A DNA stretch of 31,123 nucleotides. Source: Tieghemiomyces parasiticus. Lineage: Eukaryota > Kickxellomycota > Dimargaritomycetes > Dimargaritales > Dimargaritaceae. This document shows positions 19,946-29,865 of the stretch, piece by piece. The DNA lies in NCBI GenBank assembly GCA_027575765.1, contig JANBPT010000551.1:1-31123 (forward strand), written 5' to 3'. Positions within the stretch are counted from its first letter, which is position 1; each line of letters opens with the position of its first letter. The position numbers and the translations under genes were made by a program. The notes under the pieces are model-generated. The model had not been told where the DNA came from, searched no databases, and was given only the letters and a program-made list of their open reading frames with translations.

Positions 19946-20590
19946 ATGCGTCTACCATCCGTCATCACCGCCTTTGTCGCCACCGCGGCTCTGGCCGTGG
20001 CCGTTCTCTCTATGGACCAGGACCCCGTCGTTCCGGGCCAGACCAAGTCAGGTTTAACTTACCTAGAGCGCCTTACCCGTGCCTTGATGATCGGAGAAAA
20101 GATCGATGAGAACAAGTTTTGCTCCCCCGCTGACTTCGAAACCTACCTCTACCCCAAATTTGTTGAACAAGTTGAACCCCAATTTACCGGCTCTCCCGGT
20201 CAGTCCACTACCGTGGACCCCGCTGGATTAGATCACTTTGTAACGTGCAAAGCCATCAAATTCCTGGCCAAGCAGTTTCGTACCGTTTTGCCCAAGCATA
20301 ATATCGTGAGATCCCTAAATGGAAGACTGGATTTTCCTACCAGGCCTAGCATCACGCGCCAGATACCCAAGGATTTCAACGGCCGGGCCGTCTATTACCT
20401 TCAGATGCACAAAGCGTCCGTGAAACCGTTGCGAATTTTGAACCAGAACGAGGCGGTTAGTACAGGAAAGCGCGATATATTCCACTCAAAGGACGGCGGC
20501 TTCACTTACCTAACGCTCAAACTCAGTGACCCCGTGGAGCAAACGGCGGCTCAGATCCTGAGTGTATGCTTCCCGACGGTCAATCTCTGA
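19946..20590 (+). CDS. Secreted protein of unknown function, 214 aa
   Basis: An intronless ORF whose first ATG opens a strong signal peptide (MRLPSVITAFVATAALAVAV, cleavage near 22-25). I do not recognise the family. The mature part has three Cys (59, 101, 208), an N-terminal helical segment (TYLERLTRALMIGEKID), FCSPADFETYLYPKF, and a likely beta-rich C-terminal half (GRAVYYLQM, GGFTYLTLKLSDP) ending ILSVCFP. An upstream TATTTAAA and downstream AATAAA frame it as a complete gene. The C-terminal pattern (YY-[LI] .. beta strand .. helix .. C) is faintly repeated in the next gene (21646-22185), so the two may be distant paralogues. Confidence 0.82.
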   Translation: MRLPSVITAFVATAALAVAVLSMDQDPVVPGQTKSGLTYLERLTRALMIGEKIDENKFCSPADFETYLYPKFVEQVEPQFTGSPGQSTTVDPAGLDHFVTCKAIKFLAKQFRTVLPKHNIVRSLNGRLDFPTRPSITRQIPKDFNGRAVYYLQMHKASVKPLRILNQNEAVSTGKRDIFHSKDGGFTYLTLKLSDPVEQTAAQILSVCFPTVNL

Positions 20591-21645
20591 AGCCAGACCA
20601 CGCGTGTTGAGTTTGTGATAATCCTCTAGACGTTAAAGGTTATGATCTTGGTGAATTTACACTCTGCCACCGATACGGGTTTGGTTTGAATTACTGTACT
20701 CTCGCATATTCTTTTCTCCCTCCCTTGCAAACACTACAATTTGCATGGGTGTAAATAAATTAGGATGCGGTAAACGACTATGCCATGGCACTTGTTTTAA
20801 TTACAGGCTGATTTATGGATACGAAAGTGCAGCATGAGGTGTGAAACTTAACCTGAATTACATATCGACCTATAAGGCTCATTCTCTAGTAACATCGCTG
20901 ACGGTTGGGCTCAAAAAAAAATTAACCACGGGAGCGAAGGAAGCGCAGACAGGGTCTGTGGCAGATGGAGCGGCACAGGGAGGGCGGCAGGTCGTAGCAA
21001 TTGGGAACAAAGAGTGGGAATTCCCGGTCGGGCGGCATTGGTCGACACCATTATTCAATGTCCGCGCTCTGGTAATTCCTTCACTCGCCGGGACGCGGAA
21101 GGCGATCATGAATCTCCTTCCCTTTTTCTTCTTCGGTGGTACGCACTGACGGTATTTCAAGGGCAGAAAAAATAAACCCAGCGCATATACGTCGGGCCCC
21201 CTTGCCCTTGGACTCCCTCGTACTCTTAACTACCGCATATATACGACCTGAGCCAGGGGCAATTAAAACCGTACAAATCGCCATTTATCTCTAACACGTT
21301 CGGTCTGGCACTATCCTTTTGTTTATATCTGCAATCCACCATTACTCTAGGCAGGGCTTCCTTTCACATACTGTGAGGCGTGGCTGATACACTTTTCCGA
21401 CATTTTTCATTTGTGTGCTACGGTGTACCCTCCACGCCACCGTTGGCATTTTATTAGGCAGCAGGGCCATGTCGAATATCGCCGCCTGGCGACCTGACCG
21501 TTTCCTATCCATTCCCCACCTGTTTTAACCTTTACCGGCTCCTTGCTTTGCACCTTCTTTTAGGCGTGGGTCTCCTCAGATGCAAACGATCCATCTATAC
21601 TATTTAGACTTGTTGACTTACCAAAGGCTATTCCGAATAACCACC
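20591..21645. other. Intergenic between two secreted-protein genes; no gene seen
   Basis: The first 170 bp are the 3' UTR of the upstream gene. The remainder shows no supported coding frame. The right 300 bp would contain the promoter of the 21646 gene; no canonical TATA is seen. Confidence 0.5.
20754..20759 (+). terminator. Poly(A) signal AATAAA of the 19946-20590 gene
   Basis: AATAAA 164 nt after the stop codon, in AT-rich sequence. Confidence 0.5.
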
Positions 21646-22185
21646 ATGCGCCCTTACACTCCGATCATTGCTGTCCTCTTCGCGGGCGCCATTAGTATGG
21701 CACATGCCCAGCCCGACCTGTCATCCCTATGGAAATCCTTGAAAGCGCCACGCCCATCGGCCGCCCCACCGCTGCCAGCGGATGATATCTGCGCTGCCAT
21801 TATAAACTGGGACCTCAACCCCAAGCTACGTAAATCAACCCTGGCCAGTCTAACTGGAGAACCGCCCACGGCCGCCGCAAAGGCCGCCGCTCTACTTTAA
21901 CACACTCTGCGTGAAGTCAACTCTCCTACTAAAGTCCCAAAGCTGCTGCGTAAGGAAGCCGCCTCGAAGGACGACCCCAATCGGCACAGTTATTACATTG
22001 CCAGGAATGGTCAAGCGTTTATTGTTAAGGGGCCCTTTACCTACGAATCGTGGGCGGACGCCCATAATATCGGGCTAAACTTTGTGAACCGACCCGACGA
22101 TCCGAGGTTTGTCGTACTCGATGCAAAGAAGCCCGAGCACCGCGCCATTGAAAGTGCCCTGAAGTATTGCTACGCTCTGTACTGA
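21646..22185 (+). CDS. Secreted protein gene interrupted by one in-frame UAA
   Basis: ATG at 21646 in good context (CCACCATG) opens a signal peptide (MRPYTPIIAVLFAGAISMAHA). The frame runs 84 codons to TAA at 21898-21900, then continues in the same frame without another stop for 94 codons to TGA at 22183-22185. The downstream part reads like protein (HSYYIARNGQAFIVKGPFTY, RPDDPRFVVLDAKKPEHRAI, ending ALKYCYALY) but contains no Met, so it cannot start on its own. No usable intron removes the TAA: the only nearby GT (GTCTAA) lacks the +5 G seen at every other donor here. Options are a recent nonsense mutation, stop-codon readthrough, or a base error. Family not recognised. Cys are few (one before the stop, one near the end). 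Confidence 0.7.
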
Positions 22186-22534
22186 CTCGGCGGTCACATG
22201 GCACTCGTTGTACATCCGGCCATTGAATATCTTTATCGTTCTCTATAACGACCTCGGAGAGGTACGTCGGCTAAAATAAAAACACTTTGCAATAGGTTGC
22301 GAATGATTATTTTTAAATAAACTGGCCTAACAGAATACAACATATATTCTTTACGGTTCTTGACGAACACCCCAAGTAGATCGTGTATACAATTAAGTCG
22401 GATATTTCAGACAGTACGTTAATGGTGGACATCAGCTATGGCGCCTCAAATTCCACGCAGAGGGATATGAACGTATGAAAATGTGTCAATGATATTACCG
22501 TCTGAAAGTGTGGGAGAAGCGGCAACAAGCACGA
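22186..22534. other. Convergent 3' region; no gene seen
   Basis: Spacer between the stops of the interrupted gene (plus) and the 7TM gene (minus), AT-rich. Confidence 0.55.
22275..22280 (+). terminator. Poly(A) signal AATAAA after the interrupted gene
   Basis: AATAAA 90 nt beyond the TGA at 22183. It lies downstream of the longer frame, in keeping with the transcript covering both halves of the 21646-22185 ORF. Confidence 0.45.
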
Positions 22535-25500
22535 CTAAATCAGTCCTCGGTTGGAATCTAATTTCCCCATAGACTCGTCAACGCCCAGCCCCGCGCGGGC
22601 CCCACTTCCCGGGGTGTAAGGCACGGGCGGAACGTCGACCGTGAGATTAAGTACATTACGCTGGGATGGCGACAGGGCGGGGCTCAAATACAACTCCGGG
22701 AGATGCTCAATGGAGGGTAAGCTGTAAGAAGTAGCGTCCTCATTGAGTAGGTGGTGGAGGGAGACCTGAGAGTTTGAGCGCGATCGGCGGTACGGGGTCC
22801 CCGTCAAGGTGGATCGGATGGATTTGATGGAGAAGGACGTTTGCGACCGGTGTTTGTGAACGGCCCTGGGGAGGACCGAGAGTCGGGAGGAGTGACGGGA
22901 TGATGGGGGACGGGATGGCATGCGGGAGGATGGAGGGTGCAGAGACGGGCATTTACTATTGCGAAAGGCCGGCTCAGTTGAGACCCCGGTCGGGGCCGCA
23001 CTGGAAGCGATACTCAACGACGGCGTATGGTAAACCTCGCTGCGGCCGGCCGGCTGGCTCGCCCCGATTTGGGGGCTGACCGGCCGGTCGCGGTACGAGG
23101 CGCCAGAGGAGGATGATACAGTGTACCCCCACTGACGCATGGTCCGGTAGAGCTGTTGGAACCGTTCGGACTCACGTTCCCATCGGAATCGGCCGATACG
23201 GTAGCGCCGCGGGGGAAACGTGGCCGCTCCGTGATTAGGCTCGCAGTCAGGCTTGAGGCTGATCCCAGAGTCCGGAGTTGAGCACGGCAGTACCTGCGGG
23301 GACCTTGGAGATGTGGCGCCCGGGCGGGTCGCGCTGCTCACCGACCGAAACATGGAGTGTTTCGACATTTGGCGGACCGTTCGTTCAATGTGACGTGAAC
23401 GATGGGTCGAGACCAGTGCTGAGCTGCGCAAACTCCGACGGTCCCATCCGTTGGTCCGGCGTTGGTCGGCGCTGCTACCAGTGCCCAGTCCCGACAACGT
23501 GGTCGACCGATGTCCCGCCGACGGGGCCGGCCCGACGGTGCTCAATGGACTGCCATGGGTGCCGCCAGCCAAACTACCGTCCCGCATCAGCCCGGGGATC
23601 CGCAAGCTGGCCCGCCAGGGAATGGAGGATAGGAGCGGCGAGGACGGCGGTTGGGAGCCGTCAGATTCGCCTAGCTGGGTTGCCAGACCGTTCGGAGTGT
23701 AGAGGTAGACGCTCATTCGCTGCTTAGCGATTCCCTCACTGAGCAGAGCTAGGAGGGACGGGATGCTGTCGTGTACCGTTAGGAACCAACAGATGACGCA
23801 GAAGGTGAAGAGCACTGCCAAATTGTACACGACGGCGAAGGCCAGAAAGACGCCCGGGCTGATCAAAAAGGTGCGACAGGCAAAGAGGACGGCGGTCAGT
23901 GGGACCAGCAGCCAGCCCATCTGCGTGACCAGGATGACCGCGGAGAGTTTAATGACCGCGAGGAAGATGCTGCGTGGTTTCAGGTCACGGGGAATGCTTC
24001 GGAAGCAGCGTCTAGCTATGTAGGGGGGCAATGGGGTGGGGCAGTGTGGAGTGACAGTGAAGTGAAAGTGGGGGTGGTTAATTAAGAGGCTGGATCGGCT
24101 ATAGGCAACCATGCCAGGACGTCCAGTGCACTGGCCGGCCCACTACCCACTTATCCATACCACCTTGACCACCCGCAGTCTACTTACCATAGATTGTGAG
24201 CGCCACCGCCTTGGCGGTAAAGATGATGGGTAAAGTGAAAATGAGGACCATGGTGAGGAACTCGTTCAATACGTCGACGTTGGGAAAATCAAAGGCCCCG
24301 ACAATACCCATAAAGCACACGACGGAGGCATACCCGCCCAGGGCCACGCTTAGGGGTTTGAAAATGGCGCCGAAATAGGACGGATAGAAAGATACGACGA
24401 AGCGGTTCCTGAAGGGAGAAAGTGGGAATAGGTGACCGAGAGGGGTGACGGTAAGTGGTAGAAGGGAGCTTGGGTCTCAGCATTAATAGGCGTTGAACTA
24501 TCTAGACTGAACTGGGCTGGGGAGCCGCAAACAGATGGTCGCCAGAGGGCTCAACTCGATCCGGTCTTGAGAGCATAACTCACCATGCACAGAGGAGGGC
24601 CAGGTAGGTCAAGAAGGCCAAGAGGAGGGTGAGGTAGGTGAAGAAGGAGCCAGCGGTGGTCATGCGCGTGCCGACGGGGAAAATCATGGTAACCACCACG
24701 AAGGCGATAGTACAAAGGTACACCAGCATCCGCAGATTAGTTTGGAAGCCGAAGCGATAAATCATAACACTCAGCTGGTACAGGGCGTATACAGTACTGA
24801 GTGCGAACTGGTGAGGGGTAGTTGCGGATGAAAAGGGTTACAAATCGAGTGAGTAATAATGCTTAGGATTAGCGGGGTTATAGTATGATAACCAACGGAA
24901 ATCTGGCAGACATCCTACGTGTGAATGGTAAAATTAAGCGAGCCTGTCTAGACGGCGCCTGCTCCGTTAGGCACTCGGGTGGGTCCAATGGCAATGGATA
25001 ATTCGTTTTACGAGGTGGAGCGCATTCCTCCCCGTTAATACCCGGTCCGCTGGCCCCGCTGTAGACGAGGTTGACCACGCTCTAGCACTTACCATCGTGA
25101 AGAAGATCCACCGCTGGACGACGAAACCAATAGACTGGGACATGGCGACTTCCGATTCTGATATGACGTGAAATGAGGGTAGGGCCTTAGGGGTCGTCTC
25201 TGAGCTATCCGCCCGCCGGTGCAATGCGGCACGAGGCGTCGACCTGCCTAATGGATTGCGTGGCGGGACGGGCTGTTGCATATGCGTTGGTCCGTTGGCA
25301 CCTCGGCCGTGATTATCATCCAAAGCTAGTGATGGCTACGGTTGTGGGGCGGCATTGGTGATGCGTGGAAAAGGGAATAACCGTAAGATGTAGTCGGAGT
25401 TAGTCTGCATGCCTTGTATTTCCTAAAATAGCGCAAGTGGCTACCGGGAATAGTGAGCTTAGCCGTCTGTATACCCGGGTGACAAAAACACCCGACCGTT

Positions 25501-26051
25501 ATTCAGGCACCGGCGGGCTAAACCTCGGGCCTACCATCAGTAACTTAGACGTTACGTGAGTCGTCCCTATCTGACCCTGTAGAACATTACAGTAGAAATC
25601 AGACAAGCAGCACCAACGTACCCGGCCTGCCCCTGTGTTGGTCAGGCTGCCAGTTGGAACAGTAGTAGACCACGCGGGCGGGATAGTAACCCGTTGCTCT
25701 GCACGCGGCTGCCGAGAGTACGGGTAGAGCACAGGCCTTTGTCAGCCCCTTGCAAGCCAAAAGGGTACTCACCATCGACCAGGGGTAACATGGGTCGCCA
25801 ATTCTGGAGTAATCGGTATGCAGTAATGACCTCAATGTATCAGGGCTATATACGGGGGATACAGACTGCTGGCTAGGCCTAGCTCGACCGGTGAAGGAGT
25901 CGAATGTGGGGATGTATGGTAGCCCACAGGACGGGTAGGTGGTCGGTAAGGGTCGCGCTCCGGTCGAGGCTAGAAGCCCGATATAAACGAAAATACAGAT
26001 ATGTAACACATGCAAGGAGTAGGGTCTCCGCGGTTTCAGGGCCGTGGCCAT
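22535..26051 (-). CDS. Seven-transmembrane receptor-like protein, probable signal peptide and ectodomain, long cytosolic tail
   Basis: Firm part, minus strand: exons 25093-25335 (or from ATG 25281), 24584-24807, 24188-24408, 22535-24015. They encode seven hydrophobic helices: RWIFFTMFALSTVYALYQL; MLVYLCTIAFVVVTMIF; FFTYLTLLLAFLTYLALL; SVALGGYASVVCFMGIVG; LTMVLIFTLPIIFTAKAV; AVIKLSAVILVTQMGWLLV; VFLAFAVVYNLAVLFTFCVI. A Ser/Arg/Pro-rich tail of about 410 residues follows. Probable part: exons 25773-26051 (signal peptide, short Cys-containing segment) and 25535-25576. All their junctions are phase 0 and intron lengths (196, 199 nt) match the window. The 25093-25335 frame opens exactly at an acceptor and lacks an early ATG. 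The joined product is 829 aa; the 7TM part alone from ATG 25281 is 704 aa. Topology (N out, seven helices, long tail) is GPCR-like, but I recognise no family. The weak point is donor GTAGGC at 25534. Confidence 0.68.
25499..26051 (-). CDS. Alternative model: stand-alone 118-aa secreted protein
   Basis: If the GTAGGC donor at 25534 is not used, exons 25773-26051 and 25499-25576 (donor GTGAGT, phase 0) give a complete 118-aa protein. It has an N-terminal hydrophobic signal (LHVLHICIFVYIGLLASTGA), two Cys in the mature part (42, 88) and a Pro-rich end. It would leave only 217 bp between its stop and ATG 25281 of the 7TM gene on the same strand, far tighter than any other same-strand spacing here. 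I therefore rank it below the joined model. Confidence 0.35.
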
Positions 26052-28452
26052 GACACTAGGTCTCCGAGAGGAGCTTGGGCTGCGAGGGTGGTTCAGGTTG
26101 AATACGGAGAGAGTTGGAGGGCAAATATATGAAGGGAGGCCCAATTGCTCATAATTCCGCCCACGGCAATTAGCGGGATGCAGTCCTCGTCGATGGCGAC
26201 ACTTGGTAGCGTGCGGCCAGGTATTCGACGGGTATACAAGGTCGGTGCACTGGTTACAGCGGCTAAATAGAATACTCTGTGGGTAGGTCAGTGGTAAGTA
26301 ATTGTGCGTGACCGGTCGGGGAAGGGAGGAAGCAAGCGGGTGCGTTCTACGCGAGAAAAATATACAGTGGTTATTAGTGCGAAAGAGCCAGCGCGTTTGT
26401 AAAAGGCATAAAAGTATAATACTCTGGTCAAAGCAACGAAGCAAAGGTGGCAAGGCTAGAAGGTCAGGTAACACCGACACGATGGAGAGCGGGGGACCCC
26501 GAGCAGTGAAAAGGCTGGCGATAAAGTCGGATTGAGCTCGAGTCTACAACGAAGGATGGACCCTGGAGGGTAAGGGGCGGAAAGAAATGCAGGAAGAAGG
26601 AAGGAAGGCTGGACATGGAAACCTCAAGGCAAGCTCCTTTGTCGAACAGGGGAGGGAGCCAGCTGGCCGCCTGGTTTATCAACAGCGCAATGTGGACACC
26701 CCGGAGGGCGGAGTGTGGAGAACAGAGGAGGCCTCAGCCGGTGCTGAGATCGGCAATGTAGAGAAAAAAATAATAAGCGGGGATGGTTGGGAGCGCGGCG
26801 CGGATCCACTCGGTCGGTCGTGAAGGCTCCTAGTAGACCGGTGGACTGTGGAGGTCCGCCTCCGGTCAGCAATGAGGGGAGCGGCCGAACCAAGTACAAT
26901 GGAGCCGATGGCGACTCGCTGCGGGCGAGGCCGGCACATGAGTGTCGGCTGCTGTGTCTGATGGCCTAGGCAGAGCGAGGCGATGTGGAGACCCCGCCCC
27001 CGGGGGGGGCCTTCTGTGGGCTCGGTCGAGGCCTATACATGTCACGCTGCGGAAGGCGACATTTAGTGACCGGACCGGTCAGCCGGCGGTGCAGGGCCCC
27101 ACAGCCACACGTGCAGGTCAATGGACCTCTGTACCTCCGGGCCAGAAGCTGGAGGATTCGGGCAAGGAGCAGGCGCCGGTCCACACTGTCGAATTCGAAT
27201 GCGCCTGTCGCCAACAACGCGGATCTTCGTTCCAGGGCCATCTGTGCCGCCTCTACAAAGTGGACAATCAAGCGTACAGGGCGCGACGGGATGTACAGTG
27301 GCACTCCTACTCAGACATAACGAGCAATGAGCCAGTGGATCGCCGCGATGGCCGGACTTAAGACCTAGGTTAAGGCTTAACGTGCAGCTAAGCGAACGGC
27401 GATGGGGCGGTACGAAGTGGCGGTGGAATCGACCACGCCCAAGAATTATTTCACGTTTATTGTACCCGGAGTGACCATTGCTACGCAGTGATAGCCTGTA
27501 TGAAGGCTCCTACGCATTCGTACGCCAGCATCCGTCTCAAACTAGCACACCGCTGCCACTTCTGCACAGGCGGGAGGTCTTGTCGATCTGAAGGGGAGAA
27601 CTAATCCATTGGTGGCGCCTTATGGCTAGCATGCCCCGGCCAGAAAGTACACCGTCAAATGTATTTCGTTCGAGATATGGGCAACGTTATTGACGAGACT
27701 TCCGTGTCCTATTGCTAGGGTCATGACTGCCGTCCACACTGTCAGCCCTCCGCACATAAAAACAGAGTGGCGCAACCCCAAACCACCGTTACGACATTCC
27801 GTACCAACCAGCCAAGGGTGGATTCAGTATCAAGGGCTAAGGGATGGTACACTTCCGAGCTGACAATGAGGGTCGAATATCCTAAGCAGGGAGAGTGCTA
27901 TGCCATCGTCCTAATTAGGATATGGCGGCAGGTCGGAAGGCGCAAGTCGCCTTTAAGCCTAGCTGTTTGAGCTGCGTTTCGGTAGATCCTCAGTCTATGC
28001 CGGTGGGACCAGGTCGAAGGCCCTGGGGGGTTGAGGAATAACAGGTGAAACGGCGCTGGAAGAAAACAAATAAAAAAGGAGCACGCTTTACTTATTGTGT
28101 ATCCGTTAGAGCACACTAAAGAAGTGTGAATAAATGGTCTTATCGGGTAAAATGGGGCAGGGTAAATACAGCGCACAATCGCGCTGTCCACATGTGGACC
28201 CGAGGGTCAGTCATGTTGTCCTTGTTACGACTGGATTCCGATTATTATAATGTCGAGCACCGAAGTCGATAGCTTATGTGGACTATAATTGTAGAGGGAG
28301 GGTGATTGCGATACCGCCTTAACTTAATGACTGAACCATCAATCAGGAGATATATAAACAGTGTCAGTGACAGGGATTATACGTATTGCTCAGTCTCCGC
28401 ATAGCACCATTCAATGTGTGCCTATTGTGGCAACAAAACAGCCCATTCAGCG
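26052..28452. other. 2.4-kb intergenic region, partly purine-rich, no supported gene
   Basis: About 26300-26840 is purine-rich on the plus strand (pyrimidine-rich in the sense of the 7TM gene upstream region), as is seen upstream of ARS2. A GC-rich stretch near 26900-27300 carries overlapping 110-139-codon frames on both strands without recognisable motifs. A TATATAAA at about 28350 points to the plus strand with no gene after it. The right end is the 3' flank of the 28453-29753 gene. Confidence 0.45.
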
Positions 28453-29753
28453 CTAGATGTTCAGAAAGGAGACCCTGACGTGGCCGTGGTCGTCTAGGCG
28501 AAAGTAGCGGGAAAGTTCGGCGAACCCTGTTGCCGGATCGTGTGGAGACGGGCCTGGTTCCCCTTGGAGATCGTTAGTCGGAACCGTGGAAGCGCGGCGA
28601 CACCCAGCTGCATTGACCCATAGTAGGGTGTCCTGTTTGAATCTACCTGCAGGTCCCTGCCCATAACCCTCAAAATTACACGAATAGCCAAACTCCAGCC
28701 CCAATACATACGCAAGGGCAAGGAGCTGCTCATTATTTTCCTCGTCCAAGAGGCCACGGGTGACCTGGAGGAATTTCTCCATCATTGCTGGCTTTCCTGC
28801 TGCGAGGCATGATACCACCACCCACTGCGGGAACCAGCGCGTCAAAGTTTCACGTAGGGGGTGATCCCAATGATCTATACCCTGGGATGCGACCAAGGTT
28901 CGGAGGGAAGGGCCCCACGTGGTATCCTCTACCAAGCCCTGTACAAACGCTGGGTCTTCCACTATCGCCAATCCATGAGAAAGCGCTTTGACGAGGACAG
29001 CTACATCACCTTGATCGATTGCGGCATAGTAAGGGAATAGCGCGGCAGCTTGGATGGCGGTGTTGGTCGTCATGTCAACGAAATTAAGGTGGGCGGCGAG
29101 GCCAGCTATACTCGAGTAGGCGTCGAACAGAAGCATCTCCCCCGGCTCTATATTGCTCGAGTCGGGCGTAGTCCCCATTCCCGAGGTCAACGTGGCGAGT
29201 TTGGATACCGTGACAGCTCGGATGGCTGGAGCCAGGGTTCGGTAAAAGTCCGCCGTAGAAATGGGCGTTTGGTACCCAAGGGGGTCGTCTGGTAAGTGTA
29301 GAGTACGGCGGAGCGCGTGAACCTGGCGGCGCATGATCTGATGGCAACGATTTGAAGTGGCGGTGTCATGTTAGAGCAGCCGCGTAAGGAGAAAAGTACA
29401 CGGTGTGACACATCAAAGTAGTATTGATAAAAAGGTAGCCAACTTACCACGTCCTTTTCATGGTCCCAGTGCCGAAAGGCAGCTAGCCCGTGCCTGGATG
29501 TGCGCGAAAATTCGCGAATGGTGCCTGCGTCGGTCCGGTGGAGAAATTGCACCACGACCTCCGCGGGTAAATCAACGATACGACAAGCCAGGCTTCCTTT
29601 CACCGCCGGGTAGTCAGTGGTCTGGGGTGCGGACAGGTCGTTTAAACGGCGTCGCTTTACCGGCCTAAGGGTTGGTGGTGCATGTCCCCGGTCACCGGCG
29701 AAGGCCATCAAGGGCGTGGTGGCCAATAATAGGAAGATGACGATGGACTTCAT
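28453..29753 (-). CDS. Signal-peptide protein with F-box-like segment (effector-like), 396 aa
   Basis: Two exons (minus strand): 29448-29753 and 28453-29337 (intron 110 nt, phase 0, donor GTAAGT). Using the AG 18 nt further in would remove six residues. Residues 1-19 form a strong signal peptide (MKSIVIFLLLATTPLMAFA). A basic PVKRRRL at 31-37 has the form of a monopartite nuclear-localisation signal, or of a dibasic cleavage site. Residues 60-95 read VDLPAEVVVQFLHRTDAGTI then REFSRTSR, which resembles the F-box pattern (LP.E.....L......L...S.TSR). The remaining 300 residues are helix-rich without a family I recognise. F-boxes normally act in the cytosol as SCF ubiquitin-ligase adaptors, so one behind a signal peptide is odd. 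Either the segment is not a true F-box, or this is a secreted protein that works inside another cell. A TATTTATA lies 105 nt upstream of the start. Confidence 0.8.
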
Positions 29754-29857
29754 AGTAGGCTTGCCCCGGTCGGCTACTGCTAGGGTCTAACTGGATAATG
29801 AAGGAGGAGGGACGGCGTTTATGCCGAGAAGAAGGGAAGACAACAATGGGGGGGGAC

Positions 29858-29865
29858 TATAAATA
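29858..29865 (-). promoter_or_regulatory. TATA-like box of the 28453-29753 gene
   Basis: Plus strand TATAAATA (TATTTATA on the minus strand), 105 nt upstream of the minus-strand start codon. The octamer is the reverse of the boxes at the peptide genes, so orientation is the weak point. Confidence 0.4.

Noticed and set aside
21849..21943. Intron removing the in-frame UAA (GTCTAA ... AAAG)
   Set aside because: The donor lacks the +5 G and the acceptor has no proper pyrimidine tract. No other donor in the window looks like it.
25640..25770. Extra mini-exon (PRAEQRVTIPPAWSTT..) between the signal-peptide exon and 25576 in the 7TM gene
   Set aside because: It is phase-compatible, but needs two introns of about 63-65 nt, well below the 110-290 nt of all other introns in the window.
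26942..27361. Overlapping 139-codon (+) and 112-codon (-) frames in a GC-rich stretch
   Set aside because: High GC lowers stop frequency on both strands. Neither frame has motifs, and the minus frame starts only at a GTG or an internal ATG.
27767..27970. Plus-strand frame containing WYTSELTMRVEYPKQGECYA
   Set aside because: It has a somewhat protein-like stretch but no early ATG, no flanking splice signals and no family; not enough to call even a fragment.
28345..28356. TATATAAA on the plus strand
   Set aside because: It has good sequence, but lies downstream of nothing and points into the 3' end of a minus-strand gene; probably chance AT-rich sequence.
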